Source: Dehalobacter restrictus DSM 9455
Lineage (GTDB): Bacteria > Bacillota > Desulfitobacteriia > Desulfitobacteriales > Syntrophobotulaceae
NCBI RefSeq assembly: GCF_000512895.1
Contig: NZ_CP007033.1
Location: 2,591,001-2,655,000, forward strand
Length of the DNA stretch: 64,000 nucleotides
Reading direction: 5' to 3'
The translations under genes and the position numbers were made by a program. Under the pieces are notes generated by a model. That model was not told the origin of the DNA, did not search any database, and saw only the letters and a list, made by a program, of their open reading frames with translations. Below, in pieces: positions 1 to 9,142 of the stretch (positions within the stretch are counted from its first letter, which is position 1; each line of letters begins with the position of its first letter).

Positions 1-596
1 GCCTTGGCCTGAGCCAGCTGGCCTTTATACGTTTCCAGAACCGCATCCGAAGCCGCCACAGCAGCCTGATCGAGCTCAGACTTGCTGACCGCACCGATTT
101 CATACAGCTGTTTCATATTCTCATAATTCTTTTTACTGTTTTCATAATTGGCCATATTGGTTTCATAGCCGGCCTGCGCCAGTTGATAGGCCGCTGAAGC
201 CTGGTTATAGCTGGACATCAGATCAGTTTTATCAAGACTGAAGAGTACCTGGCCTTTGCTGACCCGGTCCCCGACCTTGGCATAGACCGCGGTCACTTTG
301 GCCGGGGTGCCGATGACCACAGAAGCTTCTTTATCCGCTTCAACTTTGCCGCTTAAGGTAATCGCAGAGGAGATGCTCTGTTTATGTAAGGTCAACGCTT
401 CCACCGGGACATAATTCTGTCTGTTTTGTTCTGCCGCCTTCTTTTCCGCTGCGGATTGCGCTGCCCCGTAGATTCTTACCCCGATCAGAAGGACAAGCAG
501 GATTACGATCACGGTAATGATCATTTTCTTCTTCCCGGTCGGTTTTTTCAAGTCCGGGCTGCCACCCTGCTCAGACCGTTTCATTTTGAATTTCAT
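1..596 (-). CDS. HlyD/RND-type periplasmic adaptor subunit, partial (C-terminus beyond the left edge)
   Basis: The reading frame is open from an ATG at 596 to the window edge and encodes the first ~198 residues of a membrane fusion protein, the adaptor linking an inner-membrane exporter to the outside. A Lys-rich N-terminus is followed by one membrane segment (about residues 23-42). A biotinyl-lipoyl-like half then follows, with residues such as KVTAVYAKVGDRVSKGQVLF, and then a coiled-coil hairpin (Gln/Ala/Asn rich). A purine-rich GGGGGAG ribosome site lies just upstream and decides the start. The transporter partner should lie to the left, outside the window. A perfect 7-bp inverted repeat lies 80 bp upstream, suggesting control by a TetR-type repressor. 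It is separate from the disrupted adaptor at 6272-9343. Confidence 0.85.
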   Translation of the reverse strand, partial: MKFKMKRSEQGGSPDLKKPTGKKKMIITVIVILLVLLIGVRIYGAAQSAAEKKAAEQNRQNYVPVEALTLHKQSISSAITLSGKVEADKEASVVIGTPAKVTAVYAKVGDRVSKGQVLFSLDKTDLMSSYNQASAAYQLAQAGYETNMANYENSKKNYENMKQLYEIGAVSKSELDQAAVAASDAVLETYKGQLAQAK

Positions 597-677
597 TTTT
601 CTACTCCCCCGTAAATCAATATCTTTCTAAGTGTATTCTTTTTAGGACATATTCATGAATGTGATAGCCGTTAAAAA

Positions 678-693
678 CCGACTGGTCAGTCGG
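678..693. promoter_or_regulatory. Palindromic operator-like site (TetR-family type)
   Basis: CCGACTG-GT-CAGTCGG is a perfect 7-bp inverted repeat with a 2-bp spacer in the region between the efflux adaptor (start 596, minus strand) and the coiled-coil gene (start 885, plus strand). Operators of this length and spacing are typical of TetR/AcrR repressors, which often control efflux genes. No TetR gene is visible inside the window, so the regulator is an inference. Confidence 0.5.
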
Positions 694-884
694 CACGTCA
701 CCTCTCTTATCTTATCTTCCTTTGTGCCTTGGGTCAATGGGTCCAAGTTAGATATTACCAAATATTTTCTTCCCATAAATGGCAACATTATTTTGTAAAT
801 TTTTGGTATTTTATGGTTGTTTTTTCTTTTTTGTATTGCATAATATCTGTTAAAGGATCCATTTTGTTTTGGAGGGAAGCCGCT

Positions 885-1196
885 ATGTCCAATGATGAGT
901 TTCAGACTATCGTGCTTCGTGAAATCAGAGAAATGAAGAAAGACATTTCTCAACGATTTGATGGTATTAATCAACGATTCGATGGTATCGACCAACGACT
1001 GGATTCCATGGATCAACGACTCTGTAAGGTTGAACATAAACTGGATGTTGTTGTTGAGCAAACAGCCGGACTGATGGAATTTCGGACAGAGACCAATCAT
1101 AAATTAGACAAGATCTCAGATGACCAAAAATCGATTATCCAGGTACTTGGCGAACATGAAATTTCCATCAGATCCCTGCAGAGAAGGCCCGTATAA
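885..1196 (+). CDS. Small coiled-coil protein of unknown function
   Basis: This encodes 103 residues from an ATG preceded by a strong GGAGGGAAG ribosome site; a longer frame starting at 729 has no such site. The protein is almost entirely heptad coiled coil, with near-repeats QRFDGI, QRFDGI, QRLDSM, QRLCKV at about residues 22-52. Similar repeat proteins are common in Firmicutes, some annotated as phage or chemotaxis-like coiled-coil proteins, but I recognise no specific family. There is no signal peptide or membrane segment. A hairpin terminator follows at 1232. Confidence 0.65.
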   Translation: MSNDEFQTIVLREIREMKKDISQRFDGINQRFDGIDQRLDSMDQRLCKVEHKLDVVVEQTAGLMEFRTETNHKLDKISDDQKSIIQVLGEHEISIRSLQRRPV

Positions 1197-1231
1197 AACA
1201 AAGTCTCGACAATAAATCATTTTGATATTAA

Positions 1232-1268
1232 AAATCCTACGGATTCAAAACCCGTGGGATTTATTTAT
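1232..1268 (+). terminator. Rho-independent terminator after the coiled-coil gene
   Basis: The stem AAATCCTACGG / CCGTGGGATTT has one G-T pair and an 8-nt loop, and is followed by a T-rich stretch (TTATTTATT). It sits 36 bp after the stop codon at 1196. Confidence 0.75.
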
Positions 1269-1361
1269 TGTTGCGTCTGTTACGTCACAAAACCAAGCCC
1301 TCACCATCCGAAGCCCATCTGCATATGCTGTAATTAGACTCATAATGAAAGGGCGGGCGGC

Positions 1362-2243
1362 ATGGATAATCCGATCACCGAACGCACACCGCTTGTCATA
1401 GCGGCTGAAATAAAGATGATAACCTACCAAACTAAAAAAATATTGCTTACCAGCGCCATTGAAATCGGCCGTCATTTGCAGGAAGCCAAGGCCATGCTCA
1501 AACACGGGGAATGGATTAAGTGGCTGGAAGAGTCTGTGAACTATTCTCGCCGAACTGCCTCCAGGCTGATAAAGCTCTACGAAGAGTATGGGCCTAGCTT
1601 CCCTGAAGGATCCGACAGCTCAAATGGGACACCAGTGTCCCATTTGACTTACATCCAGGCTCTCCTCTTACTGGGTTTACCGGCAGAGGAGCGGGAGGAA
1701 TTCATCACGCACAATGACGTCGGCAGTATGACGAAACAGGAGCTGCAGCAGGCTCTTAAGGACAGAGATCAGGCCAATCAAGCGAAGGAGCAGGCGCTTC
1801 AGGAGAATCAGCTACTTAAAAAAGGGCTGGAGACGATCGACAGCACAATTTCCGAATTAAAAAAGGAGCACGCTAAGGCTGCATCAAGGCCAACGAATCC
1901 AGAAAATGTCAATGCAGAAGCGCAATCTGCCAACAATGCCTCCTCTGCCGGTAACGACCCCTCTGCAACGACAGCCCCTTTTACCCATAACCTTAAAACC
2001 GAACGCAACTCCGACGCTTATATCAAGTATGTAGAGAAATGCGATGCTTGCTGCAAAACGATCGCCGATACCTTCTTCGATCTGACGACAGCGCTCACCA
2101 ATCTGGCCCATATCGATCCGAACCTGAAAGAAGAAAAAAGAAAAGGGGCCAACCAGCTGATTGAATACATGGCAGAGACAATTAAAATGTGGCCGCCCCC
2201 GAAGAAGCCGCTCAGAGTTAATTCTGGATATTCAGCTGGCTGA
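1362..2243 (+). CDS. DUF3102-type protein
   Basis: This is a 293-residue soluble protein from an ATG with an AAAGGGCGGG ribosome site. Residues ~1-110 resemble the DUF3102 family: an N-terminal helix, then IGRHLQEAKAMLKHGEWIKW and a helix-turn-helix-like segment SRRTASRLIKLYEEYG. The family is found on mobile elements and beside nucleoid or phage genes; its function is unknown to me. The middle (about 125-165) is a Gln/Glu/Lys coiled coil, followed by a low-complexity Asn/Ser/Ala linker and a C-terminal helical part with CDACCK. A small frame starts just after its end, and a terminator at 2411 closes the unit. Confidence 0.7.
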   Translation: MDNPITERTPLVIAAEIKMITYQTKKILLTSAIEIGRHLQEAKAMLKHGEWIKWLEESVNYSRRTASRLIKLYEEYGPSFPEGSDSSNGTPVSHLTYIQALLLLGLPAEEREEFITHNDVGSMTKQELQQALKDRDQANQAKEQALQENQLLKKGLETIDSTISELKKEHAKAASRPTNPENVNAEAQSANNASSAGNDPSATTAPFTHNLKTERNSDAYIKYVEKCDACCKTIADTFFDLTTALTNLAHIDPNLKEEKRKGANQLIEYMAETIKMWPPPKKPLRVNSGYSAG

Positions 2244-2247
2244 AGCC

Positions 2248-2376
2248 ATGAACGTTATGAACTCGCTTATAGCAGGCGGGATATTCCTCACGGCAAACGG
2301 TGCCCTTACAGGGGTAAGGGATATAAAGGTCATCGAAACAACAACGGATGACCTTTATGATCCTCCACAAGCATAA
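2248..2376 (+). CDS. Possible small protein (42 aa) downstream of the DUF3102 gene
   Basis: A short frame from an ATG 5 bp after the preceding stop codon. The product has a hydrophobic stretch (NSLIAGGIFLTANGALTG) and an acidic tail. The ribosome site is weak, so expression would depend on coupling to the upstream gene. I recognise no family. It may be real because it fills the gap between the DUF3102 gene and the terminator. Confidence 0.3.
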   Translation: MNVMNSLIAGGIFLTANGALTGVRDIKVIETTTDDLYDPPQA

Positions 2377-2410
2377 GCGGGCAGTACCGGCCTAAAAGAT
2401 GAAGACCACA

Positions 2411-2465
2411 AAAACAGACAGCTCAGGCACTTTATTCGCCTGGTGGCTGTCTGTTTTCTTTTTGG
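2411..2465. terminator. Strong bidirectional terminator
   Basis: The 12-bp stem AAAACAGACAGC / GCTGTCTGTTTT has further pairing inside the loop and a T-rich 3' side (TTTTCTTTTTG). It lies between convergent units: the DUF3102 genes from the left and the DUF5667-type gene from the right. Confidence 0.85.
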
Positions 2466-2521
2466 GAGGCATTGCATTTTATGCTATTTGAATGATTCTC
2501 AGTTATCGAAAATATAAAGTC

Positions 2522-3856
2522 CTATCTTTTTCCTTGCCCTTTACCGTTATGTCCGTTATTTGAAGAGGTATTCGTGACTGTGTTCTGAATACTTTGAGCA
2601 TTGACGGTTCCACCACTTTCATCACTTGTGCCATCCACTGTTGTTTCATCCGAAGCAGGCTGGTCATCGGCTATGGCAGTCTGATCGCCAGTAACCGTTA
2701 CATCCTGATTATCTACAGTCGTTGCATCCTGTTCGTCCCCTGCTTCCAGGCTATCTTCCTGGTCGCTCACGGCTTGGCCCTTATTGGCCTTCTTATATTC
2801 TTTTATGTTTTGGGTTTGCTCTTTTAGGACTTCTTTCGTTTCCTTATTCGTCTCTACTTTGATCTTCTGAACATCTTTCCTGAGCTCCTGCATGTCGTTT
2901 TTGTACTGTTCAGCCTGTTCGACTTTTTCCAGGGCAACGGCAATGGCAGCCTCGTCACCTGAAGCACGGGCTTCACCCAACTCTGCTTTGGCCGCTGCAA
3001 ATTGCTGCACCGCATCCCCATAGGCTTTTTTGGCAGCCACATAAGCTTTGATCGCAATGGTGTTTTGAACTTCGGCTTTGATGATATTCTGCATGATCTC
3101 AGCCTGATCTTCTGTCAGATTGCCGCTGATTTTTAAGACGACTTTATCTGCATCGCGTTGAACAAGCTCAATGCTGGCAAGCAGATTGCTGATCACCGTA
3201 TTCTCTTCTATGTCAGTTGCTGCCGTGTCCTCTGCGACTGTTTCATCTGTGGAAGTCGTGACGGTCCCATCATCCGCAGCAGCGTCTGTAGCCGTCGTAT
3301 CCGTACCTTCAGCTACTTCGTTGTCTTCGATCATCTGCTGTACCTGGAAGTTGGCTTTCTTTATCGTATCCGAGTACGCTTTCAGAGCCTGTTCCATCAA
3401 ATCCAACTGGTTTTGTTCGGACATGATTTCCGCTTCGGCGAGCCTTTCATTGGCAAACTCAACGAGCAGTTCCGCTTTTCCTTCATCAGAAAAAGTTACA
3501 GCAACCTGGACACTTTCAATCATCTGTTCAAGTGAATAGAGCCAGCTGTCCGGCGTTACGCCGGCTTCATCTGCTGTCGAGGCCTGGACGGTGGAATCCG
3601 TTATTGTGGAGTCGGTTGTTACTGCATCTGTTGTTGTAGTATCAGTCGTCGTTAAATCGGTTGTTGCCGTGTATGTTGTCGGGTCAGCAGCTGTTGAATC
3701 TGTAGCGGGCTCTGTGGGCGTACCAGGAGTACTCGTTGAAACATCCTCGATAACTGTGGTTCCATCCGTGGTTGTTTCAGCAAATACACAGGTTGGAGCG
3801 ACCGCAATGATTAGAAAAACACAAAGAATTGAAACGAGAATCTTCTTACGGATCAT
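2522..3856 (-). CDS. Secreted Thr/Asp-rich DUF5667-type protein, c-di-GMP controlled
   Basis: I chose the ATG at 3856, because it follows AAAGGGGTAG and gives a clean signal peptide (MIRKKILVSILCVFLIIAVA, cleavage near CVFAE). A frame extending to 3889 would start inside the riboswitch. After a Thr-rich linker there is a helical domain of DUF5667 type (starting PDSWLYSLEQMIESVQ), then a further helical, Lys/Glu/Gln-rich part and an Asp/Thr/Ser-rich disordered tail ending in a basic GHNGKGQGKR. It is probably an extracellular or wall-associated protein. Expression is under a c-di-GMP-I riboswitch at 3862-3952 and a good promoter at 3966-3995. Exact function is unknown. Confidence 0.75.
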   Translation of the reverse strand: MIRKKILVSILCVFLIIAVAPTCVFAETTTDGTTVIEDVSTSTPGTPTEPATDSTAADPTTYTATTDLTTTDTTTTDAVTTDSTITDSTVQASTADEAGVTPDSWLYSLEQMIESVQVAVTFSDEGKAELLVEFANERLAEAEIMSEQNQLDLMEQALKAYSDTIKKANFQVQQMIEDNEVAEGTDTTATDAAADDGTVTTSTDETVAEDTAATDIEENTVISNLLASIELVQRDADKVVLKISGNLTEDQAEIMQNIIKAEVQNTIAIKAYVAAKKAYGDAVQQFAAAKAELGEARASGDEAAIAVALEKVEQAEQYKNDMQELRKDVQKIKVETNKETKEVLKEQTQNIKEYKKANKGQAVSDQEDSLEAGDEQDATTVDNQDVTVTGDQTAIADDQPASDETTVDGTSDESGGTVNAQSIQNTVTNTSSNNGHNGKGQGKR

Positions 3857-3861
3857 TCTAT

Positions 3862-3952
3862 CTACCCCTTTCGGTAGCCCGGCTGTCATAACCTTTCGGT
3901 GTTAGACCCGTGGCTTTGCGTCTCCGTCTTTCGACGGATTTGCCATTATCGT
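3862..3952 (-). ncRNA. c-di-GMP-I (GEMM-I) riboswitch
   Basis: On the minus strand the sequence contains the GEMM-I core: GGCAAA, a stem closed by a GAAA tetraloop (CCGTC-GAAA-GACGG), GACGCAAAGCC, then GGGTCTAA. A second arm carries the receptor-like GACAGCCGGGCTACCG. The order and the invariant bases match the Vc2-type aptamer as I know it. The 3' end runs into the GGGG ribosome site of the gene starting at 3856, which suggests control at translation. Whether c-di-GMP turns the gene on or off cannot be read from sequence alone. Confidence 0.88.
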
Positions 3953-3965
3953 TTTGGCTGAGGCC

Positions 3966-3995
3966 ATTATAGTACAGAATTACTTTGAAAATCAA
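3966..3995 (-). promoter_or_regulatory. Sigma-A-type promoter of the riboswitch transcript
   Basis: On the minus strand TTGATT (3990-3995), an 18-bp spacer and a perfect TATAAT (3966-3971) lie directly upstream of the riboswitch core. Transcription would begin about 10 bp before the aptamer. Confidence 0.8.
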
Positions 3996-4027
3996 TGTTT
4001 TTGGACTTATTCCAGACCAATGGGGTA

Positions 4028-4053
4028 TAAAAAATGAGACTTTCGTCTCATGG
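4028..4053 (-). terminator. Terminator of the ABC export operon
   Basis: On the minus strand the stem ATGAGAC-GAAA-GTCTCAT is followed by TTTTTTAT. It lies 138 bp after the permease stop at 4191. The stretch between them shows no gene. Confidence 0.85.
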
Positions 4054-4190
4054 TCGGGTAATTATAGAGCAATGCAACTTCATATTCAATAACAGATCGT
4101 TTCAAAATGCTGACCAATTTATTATTTATCATGTCAGTTCTTTTCTTAATGAGCTTAGAACAAATCTAAACAGGTTTATTAACGGAACTA

Positions 4191-5525
4191 TTATTCATAT
4201 CTCAACGCTTCAATGGGATCAAGTTTAGCTGCCTTATTGGCCGGATAGAAACCAAAAAATACGCCGATCGCCATAGAAAATAAAACACTAATAATTGTTA
4301 CCGGTATGGATATTGTCACAGGAGCCTTTAATACAACAGAGACAATCGTGCCGACCAGGGTGCCAATAATAATGCCGATGCCCCCCCCGATGCCGGAAAT
4401 GATGACTGCTTCCGTGACAAATTGAAATTGGATGTGAAAGTTTTTGGCACCTAAAGCTTTCCTGGTACCAATCTCTCTTGTTCTCTCGGTGACAGATACC
4501 AGCATGATGTTCATTACCCCAATTCCTCCGACGAGTAAAGAAATTCCGGCAATAAACGCAATAGCTAAGGAAATCGTACTAATAACACTTAAAATTGAAT
4601 TTAACTGCGTCTCCATACTATTTACCCTTGCACCCCATACTGAATTATTTTTATAAAGGTTATCAAAATAAGTCGTCAGCTGGGTTGTAAAAGCCAGTAC
4701 GTCCGTATCCCCGCTTGCCACTACCGTAATTCGGGAATAGTTCTTCTGGGACGCATCCAGATTTGCTGTGGATATCGGGATATAAAGATTAGTGGACAGA
4801 TCTTCCTCTGAAGCCGTGCTTACCTGACCCATACTTGATTGTTCATATTTATATACCCCTATAATCGTATACAATTCAATAGAATTGGTCTTATATATTT
4901 TTACGTCTTGGGAGAGCGGATCAGTGCCATCCGGAAACATATTTTCCACAAATTTATCGGATACGATTGCAACATTTCGATAATTTCTTACGTCTTTCTC
5001 TGATAGGTACCGTCCTTTTAGGATCTCCAAATTATTCGCCAATAAATAATCTGCGTTGGTTCCGGTCATGGTAATATTGGCATAGAGATCTCCATCTTTG
5101 GCAGTTGCACTACCAACAGAAGATTCCAACGATACACCTTTTATGTCAGCGGGAAAAGCTTCCTTTATTTGTTCAATCATTTTATCTGAAATCAAATCCG
5201 AGTCTTCAGGTTCCGAGGTATTTCCGCTTCCTCTCATTCCCGGAGGTCCTCCAGCTCCAGACGGTGCTCCGCCTGCCGCACCACTAACGGGTCCCAATAA
5301 AGACATCGTCCGTTGTTTTTCAGATTTCTCCCTAATTGAAATGGTAATGTTATTTGTCCCAAAAGAAGATAAATTTGAATTGACAGATGCCGTAACGGCA
5401 TTGCCGATCGTTACAATTGCAATTACAGAAGTGATACCAATAATGATCCCAAGCATTGTTAATAAGGCTCTCATTTTATTTGCTTTTAAAGAGGCAATGG
5501 CCAATATGATGTTTTCCAAGATCAT
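4191..5525 (-). CDS. MacB/FtsX-type ABC transporter permease
   Basis: The 444-residue permease has the MacB topology. One N-terminal membrane helix (MLGIIIGITSVIAIVTIG, about residues 24-41) precedes a large external domain of ~270 residues. Three C-terminal helices follow, with the conserved VTERTREIGTRKALGAK loop. The outer domain carries a Gly/Pro-rich insertion (about residues 82-105). MacB family members export peptides, toxins or lipoproteins by a mechanotransmission mechanism and need an adaptor. The ATG overlaps the end of the ATPase gene by 4 bp, so the two are translationally coupled. The adaptor of this operon is destroyed, so the pair may be inactive unless another adaptor substitutes. 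Confidence 0.9.
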   Translation of the reverse strand: MILENIILAIASLKANKMRALLTMLGIIIGITSVIAIVTIGNAVTASVNSNLSSFGTNNITISIREKSEKQRTMSLLGPVSGAAGGAPSGAGGPPGMRGSGNTSEPEDSDLISDKMIEQIKEAFPADIKGVSLESSVGSATAKDGDLYANITMTGTNADYLLANNLEILKGRYLSEKDVRNYRNVAIVSDKFVENMFPDGTDPLSQDVKIYKTNSIELYTIIGVYKYEQSSMGQVSTASEEDLSTNLYIPISTANLDASQKNYSRITVVASGDTDVLAFTTQLTTYFDNLYKNNSVWGARVNSMETQLNSILSVISTISLAIAFIAGISLLVGGIGVMNIMLVSVTERTREIGTRKALGAKNFHIQFQFVTEAVIISGIGGGIGIIIGTLVGTIVSVVLKAPVTISIPVTIISVLFSMAIGVFFGFYPANKAAKLDPIEALRYE

Positions 5526-6235
5526 AGGTTTGCCTCCTTAACCAATTGTCTATTGCTGCGAGAATTGTCACTGATGATCATTCCATCACTGATTGTTATC
5601 AGTCTATCCGTACGCTCCGCTAATTCATGATTGTGTGTGATCAGGACAATCGTCTTATGCTCTTCGCGATGGACTTTTAAAAAAATATCCATGACCAATA
5701 ATCCTGTTTGCGAGTCCAGCGCACCAGTAGGCTCATCTGCCAAAATAATTGACGGATCATTGGCTAAAGCCCTGGCGATTGCAACCCTTTGTTTTTGTCC
5801 TCCGGAAAGCTCATTAGGCATATGCATCATTCTATCCTTCATCCCAACCAGTTCTAATAAAGCCATAGCTCTTTGTTTTCTTTGTTCTTTGCGAATTCCC
5901 ATATAGAACAAAGGCAATTCTACGTTGTTTAAAGCGTTAATTCTAGGAATTAGGTTAAATGTCTGGAAGACAAATCCAATTTTTTTATTCCGTATTTCAG
6001 ATAATTGGTTTTGGTTCATATCCTGAATCGGAATTCCCCCAAGCTTGTAAACCCCGGACGTCGGCCGATCTAAAGCACCGATTATATTCATCAACGTGCT
6101 CTTGCCGGAACCAGAGGCCCCAACAACTGCTACAAATTCGCCTTTTTTAATATTCAAATTGATGCTTTTTAAAATTGTAAGTTCATTTGGCTTACCAATG
6201 TAGTACTTTTTGGTCAGGTCATTTATTTTTATCAT
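5522..6235 (-). CDS. MacB/LolD-type ABC transporter ATPase
   Basis: A complete ABC ATPase: Walker A GASGSGKST near residue 40, Q-loop (FVFQTFNLIPR), signature LSGGQKQRVAIARAL, Walker B IILADEPTGALD and H-loop LITHN. The length (~237) is normal for the MacB/LolD group. Either an ATG at 6235 or a GTG at 6241 could be used; the ATG is better spaced from GGGGTGG. It is followed without gap by the permease and preceded, 37 bp away, by the broken adaptor gene. Confidence 0.9.
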   Translation of the reverse strand: MIKINDLTKKYYIGKPNELTILKSINLNIKKGEFVAVVGASGSGKSTLMNIIGALDRPTSGVYKLGGIPIQDMNQNQLSEIRNKKIGFVFQTFNLIPRINALNNVELPLFYMGIRKEQRKQRAMALLELVGMKDRMMHMPNELSGGQKQRVAIARALANDPSIILADEPTGALDSQTGLLVMDIFLKVHREEHKTIVLITHNHELAERTDRLITISDGMIISDNSRSNRQLVKEANL

Positions 6236-7334
6236 GAACACACACCACCCCTATTTCTTCAATTCCCTGCTTCAGTTCGTTTCTGGCCTAGTCGGAGGTG
6301 TTCCTGTTCCTGCTGGTGGTGTCTGTTTTCCTGAAGATTGTGATTGATTGTTATTTGCCCGCTGAGCCTTAATTTCCCCAGCTGCAGCTTGATCAGTTCC
6401 TATATCAGCTTTTTGCCCTAGTATGACACTTCCTGGATTGGTAACGATCTTCATCCCATCTTGCAAACCTTCTCCGACAATTTCGATATTTGTGTCATTT
6501 TCAATTCCGGTTTTAACTGAAACTTGGATAACCGTATTGTCTTTTAGGGTATAAACTGTACTTTGACCATTTTTACCAGTTATCACTGTATCATAAGGAA
6601 CAGTATATACATTGTCCTTGGAAGTCACGATGATACTTAGAAAGGCATTCATTCCTATTTTCATCAAAGGATCCGGATTTGAAATTTTGACTTTGATTTC
6701 AAACTCAACATTAGTTGAACTGGAATCGCTGACCGCTTTCGGCGATATATAAGACAGTGTCCCTTTAAAACTATTATTTCCTGTAACATTGGTCTTGACC
6801 TGGACTTCTTGCCCCACCTTAAGCTTGCTGATGTTAAACTCTTTTACTTTTGCTGCAACAAATAAATCTCCTGCATCTTCAATCACAAAGAGTATTCCAC
6901 TAGGTGCTAAGCCAACTTCAGCATTTGATTCCGTTACAGTACCGCTGGTCGGCGCAACGATATTACAATCCGTCAGCTTCTTCTTTAAATCATTCTGATT
7001 TGTTTCAGCCTCATGATAAGTATCCTTAGCATTTTCCAGCGCATTTAAAGAATTGTTCAAATCTAGCAAAGACACAGCACCTTCTTCATAAAGTACTTTA
7101 TTGTTCTCATAATCAGTTGATTTCGTAGTAATATCCCTCTCTGCTGCCTTTTGTAAACGGTCAATAAAAATACATCATTTTTGGCCATTTAAAATGCAGC
7201 ACTTGGCCACTATTTTTACATAAATAGATTTATCCTGGTATTAAGTTAGGACCTGCTCCTGTAAAACCGGAAAGAGGGCGTAGCCCGAATGGAGGTTTTA
7301 CAGGAGCGTCGGCCTTTACCTACCCTTACTGAGA

Positions 7335-8084
7335 TTATTTTTTTAATATTCTTTCCCTGTGGTTAAGCCTGTAACTATCACCGTCCATATCAAATATTTC
7401 ACATTTGTGCATCAGCCTGTCCAGCATGGCTGCGGTTATTACCGGATCACCCATAAATTCTCCCCATTCTACAAGTCCTTTGTTTGATGTAAGAATGATG
7501 GATGTCTGCTGGTACAGCTGGTTTACTACCCCAAACAGCAAGTTTGCCTCATTTCTGTTTACCGGCTGAAATCCAACCTCATCAATGATGACCAATTCGG
7601 CGGCATAGAGTCTCTTTAGTTTGTACTTGCCCTTTACGGATATCTCCTGAGTTTTTAAGGCATGGATCAATTGATCCATATGGATGAATATTACTTTGTA
7701 GCCAGCATTTACTGCCGCAATTCCCAGCGATACTGCCAAGTGGGTTTTCCCAACGCTGGGCGGGCCTAAAAACATAATGTTAAATGCACTTTCCAGCCAG
7801 GTTAGTTCCTGTAACTGTACCATTTGCTTTTTGGTTACACTGGTCTGAAAAGCGAAGTCGAACTCTTCTATGGTTGCCATATAGGGGAATCCTGCGATTT
7901 TCAGTCTTTTTTCTCTGGCTTTATCCCATCTGGCCTGGCGTTCTTCAGCAAGCAGCATGTTTAGTGTCTTGAGCGTTGACCAATCTTCCATTTGAGCTTT
8001 TTCCATGATTTTTTCCAGGCCCTGGGAGGCTTTCTTTAGCGATAAGACGGACAATTGTTCTTGTACTTCCTGCAGGAGGGTCAT
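7335..8084 (-). CDS. istB: IS21-family helper ATPase IstB
   Basis: The 249-residue product is a DnaC/DnaA-like AAA+ protein that selects targets for the IS21 transposase. It has Walker [10 protein letters not shown], Walker [10 protein letters not shown] and the sensor region [14 protein letters not shown], with the usual IstB length. Its ATG overlaps the istA stop codon (8081-8084), the standard IS21 arrangement. The gene itself looks intact. Confidence 0.93.
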   Translation of the reverse strand: MTLLQEVQEQLSVLSLKKASQGLEKIMEKAQMEDWSTLKTLNMLLAEERQARWDKAREKRLKIAGFPYMATIEEFDFAFQTSVTKKQMVQLQELTWLESAFNIMFLGPPSVGKTHLAVSLGIAAVNAGYKVIFIHMDQLIHALKTQEISVKGKYKLKRLYAAELVIIDEVGFQPVNRNEANLLFGVVNQLYQQTSIILTSNKGLVEWGEFMGDPVITAAMLDRLMHKCEIFDMDGDSYRLNHRERILKK

Positions 8085-9142
8085 TGTGAGTCACCCCCCT
8101 TCGTGAACCGGGCATACTCGGATAACGGCCTTTTCTTGGTATTCATGTAGGTTTTTAGTAAAGTGACTTTAGGATTCTGGCTTACTTTCTCTTGTTCTAT
8201 CTGAAGGTTGGCTTCAAAATATTGAGCAGCATTGCGGAATTCTACTGCAGAAAAAAGACTATGCATCAGGCAATATTCCAGAGCTTTTTTGACTGTTGAT
8301 TCCGTATGGGTCGAAATTGTTTGTTCCATCAGGTTGAATTGGTCCCTGGCATACCTGGATTTTAAATAACGGATCTGGGTTAGGAAAATACAGGCATCCT
8401 CGCTTGAACCCAGCTTTTCAAGAAGATTATCTTGTAAATCGTCAAGTTTCTTAGTGTTATCCCGTTTATGGTTATTGTTTTGTACTAATTGCCCCTTGCT
8501 CTTTGAAATCTTATGTTCGGCGATAAGATATCCGTCAAAATCATCCCGGATTTTAAGGCTGTCGCCTTCTATGTCCAGGGTTACTTTCCGGCCTGGTTGG
8601 TAGGTTCCAAGAGGCAGCGTATACCGGTTCCCTTTGTAAAATATGGTATTGTTCTTATGCACATCTCTTGTTAGAATGGACTCATAAGATTTTATTGTTT
8701 GGGGTACCGGTTTTAGGAATAGTCTTTCTTGCTCAAAGACTTCTGCCGGTACTTTTTTTATTATGGAGTGAATTTTGGCGTTGCCGGTTCTTTCCAGCCA
8801 TTCGCTAAAACTCTCATTCCACATATCTATCTCTACAAATTGACGGTTCTTGGCAAAACCGTTTTTAAAGTATTTGACGGTTGCTTCAATTCTACCCTTG
8901 CTTTCAGGGTCGGCCCCGCGACAGAGATAGACTTCAAATCCGCTGGCTAACCTAAACTGTTCAAATTCTCGGGTGAAGATAATGTCACCATAGTTTTCAT
9001 CGACTGCCAGTAACCGGTCCTGATCAAAAACAAGTTCTTTTGGCATTCCACTCAGGGCTTCAAAACATTCCTGTAACACGTCCCATTTTCTATTTAGAGT
9101 GCTGTATTCGGTGGCCGCTTTTGCTGCATTTCTATTGGCCAT
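8081..9142 (-). pseudogene. istA: IS21-family transposase IstA, N-terminally truncated
   Basis: The frame encodes 353 residues, shorter than the ~500 usual for IstA. It begins within the terminal repeat (MANRNAAKAATEYS) and joins directly to a mid-protein segment. It reads through the second catalytic aspartate region (KELVFDQDRLLAVDEN) and the catalytic glutamate region (CRGADPESKGRIEATVKYFK) to the normal C-terminal Mu-type domain. The N-terminal helix-turn-helix and the first catalytic aspartate are missing. I infer a deletion of roughly 450-600 bp between the element end and the gene body. The remaining frame is open. Confidence 0.82.

Noticed and set aside
642-1100. 152-residue frame on the minus strand opposite the coiled-coil gene
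   Set aside because: Its repeats mirror the heptad repeats of the plus-strand gene, and it has no ribosome site. It is a shadow frame.
3158-3905. Several plus-strand frames opposite the DUF5667-type gene
   Set aside because: Their Val/Ser-rich products reflect the Thr/Asp-rich repeats of the real gene on the other strand.
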